DNA of 15,740 nt from Patescibacteria group bacterium (GTDB lineage Bacteria > Patescibacteriota > Gracilibacteria > UM-FILTER-43-11): contig JAJDCF010000035.1 of assembly GCA_029260955.1 (NCBI GenBank), positions 1 to 15,740 on the forward strand, in the 5' to 3' direction. The position numbers were made by a program, and so were the translations under genes. A model generated the notes under the pieces. That model had not been told where the DNA came from. It worked only from the letters and a program-made list of their open reading frames with translations, and searched no databases. Every line of letters begins with the position of its first letter. The first letter of the stretch is position 1. This document shows positions 1 through 8,100 of the stretch, piece after piece.

Positions 1-1602
1 GTGGCTGGTAATGACGATGGGCTGACTGAAGCCTTCACAGCAACAGCTATCGACACTAGTGCCAATTCAACAGGTCCAATTACTTCCACCGACACAGCAC
101 CTATCGACAACATTGCGCCAATTATTGGCGTAGCTGGTTCATTAACCATTAGTCTCGATAATGGCGTAGTTGCGACTGCAGAAATTGGTGACCAGGTTAC
201 TTATAATACGGCCACGGTATCCAATGGAGATTCCGCTACCTTCAGCATTAATCTTTCCATTCTTACCGGCACGGCGGCTGCCACAGTAGCAGGTAGTCCT
301 TACACTGTATTACCGGGTGTTATGGATACAAGTTATGCCTTCACAGAAAAAGCGACCGACAACGCAGGTAACGAAACAACAGGAGCGGTGGCTGCGATAG
401 TAGTAGACAATGCTTCGGGTAGTGGTTTCACAGCAGCTTCGGTCGGTATTGCAGATTTAATTGCCAGCTCCAGCACTTATGCAACTGTATCATTCAATTC
501 AACTCTTGATTTACCCACTAATGGCAAAATCGCCGTTGTCTTTCCTCCAGGTTTTGATGTATCTGGGGTAACAACAGTTTCCAACGAGAGTAATATTGAA
601 ACAACCTTAAATCCAGTTGTTTCTGGGCAAACAGTTACTCTTACTCGTAGCGCAATTGCGGCTATCACAGCAGGCACCGTTGTTTCATTCAGATTAAGCC
701 CAGTGGTCACTCCTTCCTTGACTGGTGCGACGGGCAATTTCGGATTATCTACCAAGACATCAGCAGATGTAAACCTAAGCAGTGTGTCTGCTTTGTCTGG
801 AGTAGTAATAGTGGCTGCAGCATCACCAGCCCCTAGTCCTGCACCCACTCCTAACGTGATCACCAGCGGAGGAGGTGGTGGTGGCGGAGGTGGCGGCGGT
901 GGAGGAAGCTACTTCGTCAGTATTTCCAAAAGTTCAGACACAGAAACAGATTCATCCACAGAAGACACCACATCACATGCCGCGGCACCTGCCTCAATTA
1001 CAGCTTTTGCCGACACATTCGGTCATTGGGCTAAAACCTATATCGACAAAATCGCTGAACTCGGCATTGTTCAAGGTAAAACACCAACCGAGTATGCTCC
1101 AGATGACGATATTTCCAGAGCTGAGCTACTAAAAATAGCGGTTAACAGCTTTGACCATGCCGTTGCCGAACAAGTAGCTCAAAAGCCATTACCAGATGTT
1201 AATGTTGATGCTTGGTATGCTCCATTCGTTAAATCAGCCTTCGATAGCGGAATAATCTACGGTTTTGATAGCGGACTTGGGCCCAATGTAGCCACTTCTC
1301 GTGGAATGGCAGTAACCGTTTTGGCAAAAGCCGCCGGTTTCGATGACGTTGAGAAGAACTTCGCTGACAATTACACCAGCAACGAAGAGTGGGCCTACGC
1401 TCACTTCCCAGATGTTTTGGTAGATGCTTATTACGCGCCTTTTGTTGCATATCTTTATGACAAAGGAATAATCGATGGTTACGCAGACGGCACTTTTGGC
1501 CCAGGTAATCCAATCACTCGCGGGGAAATCGCCAAGATTGTGGTAAACATTCTCGAAATATACATCCCAGCCGTAGAAGGCGAACCTGATGAAGCTTCAT
1601 GA
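1..1602 (+). CDS. SLH-domain surface protein, 5' end missing (Ig-like repeats, poly-Gly hinge, 3x SLH)
   Basis: The C-terminal 533 residues of a surface protein; the frame is open to the first base, so the GTG at position 1 is probably an internal Val codon. Residues about 1-140 are a Thr/Ala/Ser-rich Ig-like region ending in a 'DNAGN' type strand. Residues about 143-270 are a beta-sandwich domain with 'LPTNGKIAVVFPPGFD' and 'VSGQTVTL' that recurs in the next gene. A Pro-Ala linker and a run of 13 glycines (290-302) lead to three SLH repeats at about 336-385, 397-447 and 469-521. SLH trimers usually bind pyruvylated secondary cell-wall polymer, which would hold this protein at the outer surface. 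The second repeat has 'TSRGM' where the canonical ITRAE sits. The gene stops with TGA followed directly by an in-frame TAA, and the TGA overlaps the next start. Surface role is sure; ligand or activity is unknown. Confidence 0.93.
   Translation: MAGNDDGLTEAFTATAIDTSANSTGPITSTDTAPIDNIAPIIGVAGSLTISLDNGVVATAEIGDQVTYNTATVSNGDSATFSINLSILTGTAAATVAGSPYTVLPGVMDTSYAFTEKATDNAGNETTGAVAAIVVDNASGSGFTAASVGIADLIASSSTYATVSFNSTLDLPTNGKIAVVFPPGFDVSGVTTVSNESNIETTLNPVVSGQTVTLTRSAIAAITAGTVVSFRLSPVVTPSLTGATGNFGLSTKTSADVNLSSVSALSGVVIVAAASPAPSPAPTPNVITSGGGGGGGGGGGGGSYFVSISKSSDTETDSSTEDTTSHAAAPASITAFADTFGHWAKTYIDKIAELGIVQGKTPTEYAPDDDISRAELLKIAVNSFDHAVAEQVAQKPLPDVNVDAWYAPFVKSAFDSGIIYGFDSGLGPNVATSRGMAVTVLAKAAGFDDVEKNFADNYTSNEEWAYAHFPDVLVDAYYAPFVAYLYDKGIIDGYADGTFGPGNPITRGEIAKIVVNILEIYIPAVEGEPDEAS
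868..906 (+). repeat. Run of 13 glycine codons (flexible hinge)
   Basis: Thirteen consecutive Gly codons (GGA, GGT and GGC mixed) sit between a Pro-Ala-rich linker and the SLH anchor. The mixed codons mean this is selected at protein level, not a simple microsatellite. It probably acts as a flexible spacer between the ectodomain and the wall anchor. The neighbouring paralogue has no such run. Confidence 0.9.
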
Positions 1603-3935
1603 TAAAAAGACAAGGATATTTACATATTGCTTTATGCCTTGCCCTTACTTTTGCTGTGGTTATTGGCTTTGATGCGGAACGGGCATTAGCAGCCAATACT
1701 CTAATTTCATCGGCTTATTTGGACACGAATTCAGATGGCAGAGTTGATCATCTAAAGTGGACCTTTGACGAAAATATCACTCAGTGTAATTACGAAAAAC
1801 GCGATTGGACTGTTGATATCATTGGTGACATGAGAATCAGCATCACCGGAATAAATATGAGTGACCCGGAAGGCACAGGGGAGGGGGCTTGCAATGGTAC
1901 GGATCCAGTCATTTATCTTTCGATACTGGCCGATTTTGGTGAAACAGGTAGCTTATGGAATCCAGTGGTTTCTTACAGAAACAAATACAATGCTGATGAT
2001 TTAATGGATAGCAGTGGTATTTCTGATAAAACTCGCAAAGAGCAAATTGATAACGCAAAGCCATTAGTAATGAGTACTGATCTAAATCTCAACGACAATA
2101 TTTCTGAAATGACAGTAAATTTTACAGAAAAAATTTCTGCAACTAGCAACGACGAGAATGCTTTTCATATCAACAATGCGACAAAAGAAAATGGCATTGC
2201 ACTTTCTCAGTCGACAACAAGTAAAGATGGAACTAGTCTATACTTTTCACTTACAGAAGAGCAGCTAGTAGCTGCACTAGTACTTTCTGGTGTTATACCC
2301 CTTGATTCCCAGAGTGCAGATGAGGCGAAGCAAGAAAAAGTAGAAGAAACTGAGACTGTAGGGGGGGCAGATGAAATAATTGAACTTGTTCTCGATATAG
2401 ATGCGGCAGCAGTAAAAGATATCTCACAGGAGGCGAACGCGAACAAGGCCAGCATCAACCATGCTATAAACGAAATTGCTGATACCAAAGCACCAGAATT
2501 GGTGCAGTGGGACCTTGATCTAAACAAAAACCAGATTATCCTAACTTTTTCTGAAACAGTAGATCCCAGTACTTTTGATCCAAAAGCGATTTCTATGCAA
2601 GGTTTTAAAACATCCTCGTCTAACAAAGTTCTTATAACAGGAGGGGATATTATAGAAATAGATGAAATGACCATTGCATTAAATTTGATTGCCGCGGATA
2701 TAAATTCGATCAAGTCAGAAGCAAATTTGGCCACGTCTTCAGCAAATGCTTTCCTGGCGGTCACGAACGGACTTATCGATGACCTGGCACAGAACAATAA
2801 TATTGCTATCGTAAGAAGTTCCACGCTTCAGGCAAATAGTTATGTTGGAGCCGGATTAATCGGAGAGCTATCGCGGGCACATTTGTTACTAACGAACAAT
2901 CGTATTAGGGAAATGACTAAAGCCGTTGTTAACTTTGAGGTAAAGAATGATCTGCCAGCTGACGGAAAAATTGAAGTTATATTTCCATCAGTGTTTGATT
3001 TAAACGAAGTAGCTTGGGCGGAGGAACTGATAAACATGGATGGAAATCTTGATGTTTCCGTTTCTGGCCAAACAGTTACGATAGCGCGCGAGGGAGATGG
3101 TTTAGTAGTGCCTGCGGGCACTCATCTTAGCTTCACTTTATCCGAGATCAAGAACCCCAATCTAATTACTATGACTTCGGGCTTCACCTTTAAGACAAAA
3201 ACCGTAGAGGGCTATCTCATTGATGAAAACAATGATGTGAGCGGACAGAAAATAATACTTGTTAAGATAGAGAGTCCCACTTACGAGGGTACAATTGATG
3301 TGGTTGCGAGTGCTGTCAGCTTATTGGATGACATTATGATTGAAACGGCATCACCATTCCCAACCTTTTATGATATTTCGAATCATTGGGCAAAAGTCGC
3401 AATCAATAAGATTGCCGAACTTGGTATTGTTCAAGGTAAGAAGCCTGGCCAGTATGCTCCCGATGACAATATAAGTCGCGCAGAGCTTCTAAAGGTAGTC
3501 GTTGGTGCATTTGAATATGAGATCCCGGAAGTAGTGAAAAAACCTCTACCAGATGTTCCGATCGATTCATGGTACGCACCCTACGTAAAAAGCGCCTTCG
3601 ATAATAATATTATATATGGTTTTACGCAGGGGCTTTCGGCTAACGTAATGGCTTCCCGTGGTATGACAGTCACCGTTATGGCAAAGGCAGCAGGTTTTGA
3701 CGATCAGGCAAATGATTTCTTTGAGAGCAGCAATGATAATAATGCCGATTTTCCAGATGTTCCTAAAGACGAATATTACGCTCCTTATGTAGCCTATCTT
3801 CATGAAAAAGGAATCATCGATGGCTATGAAGATGGAACTTTTGGCCCCAACAACCCAATAACTCGCGCAGAAATAGCAAAAATCGTGGTGAATATTTTAG
3901 AAACATTCATCCAGGCTGAAGAACGGGAACAATAG
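1599..3935 (+). CDS. SLH-domain surface protein with signal peptide (Ig-like units, 3x SLH)
   Basis: A complete 778-residue secreted surface protein. Residues 1-31 are a signal peptide: MIKR, a hydrophobic core, and a likely cleavage at Ala-Leu-Ala|Ala near residue 31. Three beta units begin with a similar pattern (an Asp/Asn-rich loop, then a strand ending Phe-x-Glu) near residues 42, 161 and 305. The first contains a calcium-type loop, DTNSDGRVD at 42-50, and the third resembles SbsA-type bacterial Ig domains. Residues about 414-555 match the beta-sandwich of the upstream gene ('LPADGKIEVIFP', 'VSGQTVTI'). SLH repeats lie at about 591-640, 650-700 and 718-770. The ATG overlaps the upstream stop (ATGA) and no Shine-Dalgarno is visible, so translational coupling in a two-gene operon is likely. 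A run of seven G lies in the central linker. The binding partner is unknown. Confidence 0.95.
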   Translation: MIKRQGYLHIALCLALTFAVVIGFDAERALAANTLISSAYLDTNSDGRVDHLKWTFDENITQCNYEKRDWTVDIIGDMRISITGINMSDPEGTGEGACNGTDPVIYLSILADFGETGSLWNPVVSYRNKYNADDLMDSSGISDKTRKEQIDNAKPLVMSTDLNLNDNISEMTVNFTEKISATSNDENAFHINNATKENGIALSQSTTSKDGTSLYFSLTEEQLVAALVLSGVIPLDSQSADEAKQEKVEETETVGGADEIIELVLDIDAAAVKDISQEANANKASINHAINEIADTKAPELVQWDLDLNKNQIILTFSETVDPSTFDPKAISMQGFKTSSSNKVLITGGDIIEIDEMTIALNLIAADINSIKSEANLATSSANAFLAVTNGLIDDLAQNNNIAIVRSSTLQANSYVGAGLIGELSRAHLLLTNNRIREMTKAVVNFEVKNDLPADGKIEVIFPSVFDLNEVAWAEELINMDGNLDVSVSGQTVTIAREGDGLVVPAGTHLSFTLSEIKNPNLITMTSGFTFKTKTVEGYLIDENNDVSGQKIILVKIESPTYEGTIDVVASAVSLLDDIMIETASPFPTFYDISNHWAKVAINKIAELGIVQGKKPGQYAPDDNISRAELLKVVVGAFEYEIPEVVKKPLPDVPIDSWYAPYVKSAFDNNIIYGFTQGLSANVMASRGMTVTVMAKAAGFDDQANDFFESSNDNNADFPDVPKDEYYAPYVAYLHEKGIIDGYEDGTFGPNNPITRAEIAKIVVNILETFIQAEEREQ
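2361..2367 (+). repeat. Seven-G homopolymer in a surface-protein gene
   Basis: Seven consecutive G bases encode part of Val-Gly-Gly-Ala in an acidic linker between Ig-like units. Such tracts are prone to slipped-strand mispairing, and a one-base change would truncate the protein before its SLH anchor. Whether it varies cannot be told from one sequence. Confidence 0.85.
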
Positions 3936-3945
3936 AGGTTTTATC

Positions 3946-4359
3946 CTATGCGCAGAAATCGGCATCACGCGGGTTTACTTTTGCTACCTTTCCTAAATCC
4001 ATGACAAATAGCTCTGGATCTTCAAGGCGACTAGGATCCTCCTGAATAGCCCTCATACCTACCTCTCCTCTTGATAATATGACATCCCATACAGAGCCAC
4101 GGACATAAAAGAGGAAGCAGATGCCATCGGCATTTTCAGCGACACATTCGCTAGGAAATGGTATACATTCATCTGCATCCAACGGCCCTTCAACCAGCTT
4201 TTCTTCAATCAAACGTCGAATCAACAAGGATTTTGCACATTCACGGTAAGCAAGCCGACGTTCTTCGGGTCGCATACTTTCAATTGTTGACATACAAGCT
4301 TCCAAAATGCTGGAATCAGTATTCTTCCGATATTCTTCAATACCCCCTGGATTACTCAT
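3946..4359 (-). CDS. Hypothetical protein, 137 aa, six cysteines
   Basis: I do not recognise this protein. It has no signal peptide or membrane segment, so it is probably cytoplasmic. Residues 1-60 look helical and charged (several Arg/Glu-rich stretches such as 'RPEERR' and 'LLIRRLIEEK'). The rest is more mixed, with beta-like hydrophobic segments around 'ICFLFYV' and 'LFVMDLG'. Cysteines fall at 22, 41, 65, 72, 81 and 136, without a recognisable zinc-ribbon spacing. The start at ATG 4359 fits a strong promoter whose predicted transcript begins about 17 bases upstream; there is no Shine-Dalgarno. The gene converges with the SLH gene, leaving only 10 bases between the two stops. Confidence 0.75.
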   Translation of the reverse strand: MSNPGGIEEYRKNTDSSILEACMSTIESMRPEERRLAYRECAKSLLIRRLIEEKLVEGPLDADECIPFPSECVAENADGICFLFYVRGSVWDVILSRGEVGMRAIQEDPSRLEDPELFVMDLGKVAKVNPRDADFCA

Positions 4360-4382
4360 AAAAAAAGTACTAGATGGATGTT

Positions 4383-4411
4383 AATCTAATACCTTTTTCT
4401 TAATATGTCAA
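4383..4411 (-). promoter_or_regulatory. Sigma-70-type promoter for the 137-aa gene
   Basis: On the minus strand TTGACA (4406-4411, consensus -35) is followed by a 17-base spacer and TAGATT (4383-4388, 4 of 6 matches). The expected transcript start is near 4376, about 17 bases before the ATG at 4359. The -35 lies just past the stop codon of the upstream gene, so the two orphan genes appear to be separately transcribed. Confidence 0.65.
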
Positions 4412-4428
4412 TAGCAAGTATTTCACTT

Positions 4429-5025
4429 CTATGCTGCCTTTAGCCCAGAGGGTGGTTGGTTCTTTGCAATGCTAAAAAGAAGCGTGTCTATTACACTAGC
4501 CTCATCGACTGCAGTTTCTTGGCCATCTCTCCTGACTCTATTGAGCCACTCGGTCAAAGTAAAAAAAGTTCTTTGCTTAATGTGTTCAGGATCCTTTAAC
4601 TCATGCATAAACAGGGCTAATTCATCGTCTCTCATTCTGCGCCTATGCTCAAGATTGAACATGGTAGTCAGGGCTTCCGCGAGGTTGCCTTTATTATTTT
4701 CAAGCCAAGCAGAAACTTGTTCTTGGCTCAATTTTGTAAGATCTGGCGAAACCTCACCTGATTCCGGTGCAGGAGCAGCTTCAGCGACAGTTTGTCCAAT
4801 CATTTTCCTACTGTCTGCTGCATATCTTTCCTCAACTACTTCGTGTCGATATTCCAATACTGATTTGCGTCCTGCTTTGCCTTTTTCTTCATAACTTCCC
4901 TTTGCAGCTTTATGTGCTTCACCGTAAATTCTTGACTCCTTTGCACGATGTTCAGTTTTTTCTTTAGGAGACATTAGGCCGGGACTTGTTTCCTCATTCG
5001 GGTTTTGAGTATTTGGATTGACCAT
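4429..5025 (-). CDS. Hypothetical charged soluble protein, 198 aa
   Basis: I do not recognise this protein. The first 75 or so residues are Lys/Glu/Arg/Ser-rich and probably disordered ('SPKEKTEHRAKESR', 'KGSYEEKGKAGRK'). A short Ala-Pro-Glu linker follows near residue 85. The C-terminal part (about 95-198) looks like a small helical domain with 'LSQEQVSAWLENNKGN' and 'EHRRRMRDDELALFMHEL'. There is no signal peptide, membrane segment or cysteine cluster. I chose the ATG at 5025 because the frame could open 27 codons earlier, but that would place the start upstream of the promoter at 5053-5081. No Shine-Dalgarno is seen; the leader is A-rich. It lies 86 bases downstream of the macroglobulin gene on the same strand. 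Confidence 0.78.
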   Translation of the reverse strand: MVNPNTQNPNEETSPGLMSPKEKTEHRAKESRIYGEAHKAAKGSYEEKGKAGRKSVLEYRHEVVEERYAADSRKMIGQTVAEAAPAPESGEVSPDLTKLSQEQVSAWLENNKGNLAEALTTMFNLEHRRRMRDDELALFMHELKDPEHIKQRTFFTLTEWLNRVRRDGQETAVDEASVIDTLLFSIAKNQPPSGLKAA

Positions 5026-5052
5026 GATTGTTTTGTTTTTATGAATCTTATT

Positions 5053-5081
5053 ATTATACCAAAAAAACACCTTTAAATCAA
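5053..5081 (-). promoter_or_regulatory. Strong sigma-70-type promoter for the 198-aa gene
   Basis: On the minus strand TTGATT (5076-5081) is separated by exactly 17 bases from a perfect TATAAT (5053-5058). Transcription should start near 5046, giving a leader of about 20 bases to the ATG at 5025. This site rules out the longer open frame starting at 5106. Confidence 0.75.
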
Positions 5082-5111
5082 GGCTAAAGGCCCTGCATAA
5101 GCCCAAAATAG

Positions 5112-8100
5112 TTAATCGATGATCTGAACTGTGCCACCTTCCGTACGTCCGATCACGGTGGGTTCAAACATGGGCTGAATAGTCGCAGGTAAATGCAAAT
5201 AAGTTCCTGGCAAAATGGCCAAAAATTCCGTACTGATCTTATAAACACCTGCTGGCAAATAGGGCGCAAAGTAAGTAATGCGGCCAAATTCCTTATGGCT
5301 CTGGGTAAATGGCTCACTAAGAACCATAGTTCCAGGATTATGCTTCAGGCCAGCAGGAATTTCGTCAGACAAGGCAACAAGCTGGTAATCTTTGGGTACA
5401 ATAATCTCCAATTCACTTACATATTTCTTACCTATTTTTAGGGTGACAGCCGGTATCCTCTCTCCTTTTTCAGTCATTTCATATAATTGCCTTACTATAA
5501 GCATATCTTCTTCGGTGCTGGTGGCCAGTGCAGGATCCAGATAAGAAATAAGATGAGCATCCAAATAAAGAGGACCTGTCCCACTCTTTTTAACAAAAAT
5601 ATCATTAATATCGTCCGTGGTAAGTGCACTGGCTTCAACCGAAGTTTGATAAACTTCATTTGAACTGTTGTCTGTGACTGATTGATCAAGAATCAGATCG
5701 CCATTTAGCTTAAGCTGAGCAATGTAATTAACACCTTGGTGATCTGTGTGGTTTACATAACTCTTAAGGGCCATAATGGTCCATAGCGCCTGACTGGGAT
5801 TAAGCTCGCGAATTAAATCCCCACCCTGAAAAACCATATAGTTTGCAATTGGTTCAAGAAGAGAATTAGCAGAATCAAGTTCGCTCAGAGCAAAAAGAAG
5901 GACGGCAGTTGTTTCCGCAGAATCGCTAAAATATACCAAGTCTTCTTCCTGAATGGCTTCGTCGACAATTTCAGCCTTCAGGGTTGCAAAAGGAGTGGCC
6001 ATACTTCCCTGACCAGCCTGAACAAGTTGGTTTAGGTTCAAAAGTAAAAAAGCTTTACCCCTAAGGCTAAGAGTTTCCCTTTCCTGAAAATAGCTCAGTG
6101 CTCGCTGAGTATCGTATTGTTCTTTTTTACCTAAGACCCACAAAATAAACGCGTCATCATCTGTGCTCAAATCACCACGATCAAGGGACTTCCATAGTGG
6201 GTCGATGGTTCGATTTAGCTGAATAGAATCAACATGTATACCCTTATTAGACGCCTCAGCATAAGCTAAAAGAGCAAAAGCAGAAAGTGTTGGACTGGCA
6301 TTTTCTTCATCCCAAAATCTGTAGCTTCCATTTTGATCAGCCTTCCTTAGCAAAGATGAAACCAGACCGCGAACAGAAGCTAAGTCATTCTCTGTTGGCG
6401 AATCAGGCAAAAGATACAACCTGCTTAAAAGCTTGGCAGCCAAAAGATAGGTAGAATCATGGTGATAGTCCCCTAAGGCGTCCGACTGAACTTTAGCAAT
6501 AGCTAGTGGAACACTGCTCATGGTCATACGCAGTTCACCAAGCTCTGGGCGAGCATCTTTAGGTAGACTTATTCTCCCAGTCCAGATATCACCTAAAAGT
6601 CCACTATTTTGTACTCGCATACAAGATTTTAGATGCTGCAACGGAATGCTGGCTTCACTTAAGTCATCGCCGGATTGAAACTTCACTTCAATCAGCTCTT
6701 TATCGATCGAATCATTAATATAAACGTTAAAAGCCAATTCTGTTTGCTGGCCAGGTTGAAGCAAAAAGTTTCGCGCCGTATCTCCTTTGGTAGTCGTATC
6801 ATTACTAATAAGCTCAAGACGTGACTGGACTGGTCTACTCGAAATATTCTTAATGGATGCAGCAAAAACAGTTTGATCTCCAGCAACGGCAAAGCTTGGT
6901 AAAATAGGTTCAATCAATAATAGCTGATTCATTCTAAGGGCAGATGATGAAGAACCGAATTGCTCAGAGCCCTTCGTGGCGATGGCTTCTATAAAGTAGT
7001 CCTGCCTTTCCATTGGCAAGGTAAAGCTAACTTCCGCTTCGCCTCCTACAGTTGTACTGATTAGTGGGTCAAAATATTGAGATTGTGCTGAATTAATAAG
7101 AAGTTTCTCATGAGTATTTTGATAATCAGGTAATAGGTTATTAGTTGTTGGTGTAATATTAGAAGCCGAATTTAGTGGCCCAGATCTCTCAGAATAAAAA
7201 CTGTCGTACGAAAATGATTTCTTTTGAGGCTCAGCATCCAGAACATTCAAAGTAATGACCGAAGCCAGCGGACGGTTTTGATAGTCATAAGTTTTGAATC
7301 TTACGGTAACCTCATCACCTGGCTTAGCAAGCTCAGGTTCATACGAAACATCAACAAAAATTTTCGACTCATCATTGCCTACGTCAATTCTTTGAGAAAC
7401 GGATTCAAGGGAAGGCGAAATGCCACGATGAAAGCGAGTAACCGTTACCAGAAAATGCGGCATCATTGTCTCCTTAATTGGCACAGAGATTCTAGTTACC
7501 GGAGCGGTAAGATGCATTGCCTCATGGCCCAACAAGCCATTTCGCTCGTAGGTCACTACGACCGGGACTGGATTATCTTCCGAAGCTTCTGACTCATTAA
7601 TCAAAAGGTGAGCCCGCCCACCAACAAAGTACTTGTTTTGATCTGCGGCCAAAACAAATTCATCACTAATGGCTAATTCTGCATTAGTGCTCAAAAAAAC
7701 AAGTTGCTGAGCCATAATTTTATTATGTTTTTCATCCTGACTCTCTGCCTTTAGCAAATAAATACCATCTTCCATGGTTATCCCCACAGGAATAGAAATT
7801 GAACTCGGAACTTTTTCTGTGGTGAAAGTATCTTCGTAGACTACTTTTTTCTTTCCGGTTTGATTGCTCAAAGAGAGTTTAACTTTTTTGTCAGCAATCA
7901 TTTCACCATCGTAATCCAATGCCAGTACGCTTACTTCTATGGCCTCATTCACTTGCACAAGCGCGTGCTTCAGGCCAAGGCCCAAATCAAAGTAGCCCTG
8001 ATGCACTTTAAATACGCGGTTGAGCCCAGCAGATTCTCTGCCAGGCAAAGAAGCGCTTACTTGTAGATCGTATTCATTTTCAGCTGGCAAGAACTTATCC

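Noticed and set aside
2207..2824. A 205-codon open frame on the minus strand inside the second SLH gene
   Set aside because: It is Ser/Ile/Ala-rich with no recognisable domain and lies wholly opposite a well-supported gene; it reflects the codon composition of that gene.
5026..5106. A 27-codon N-terminal extension of the 198-aa protein
   Set aside because: It would begin upstream of a consensus promoter that lies inside it, and its residues are unlike the rest of the protein.
5082..5111. Possible terminator after the macroglobulin gene
   Set aside because: The only stem (GGGC/GCCT with a wobble pair) is short and no T-run follows directly.
7224..7592. Plus-strand open frame within the macroglobulin gene
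   Set aside because: No domain, no promoter-like site and low-complexity content; an antisense shadow.
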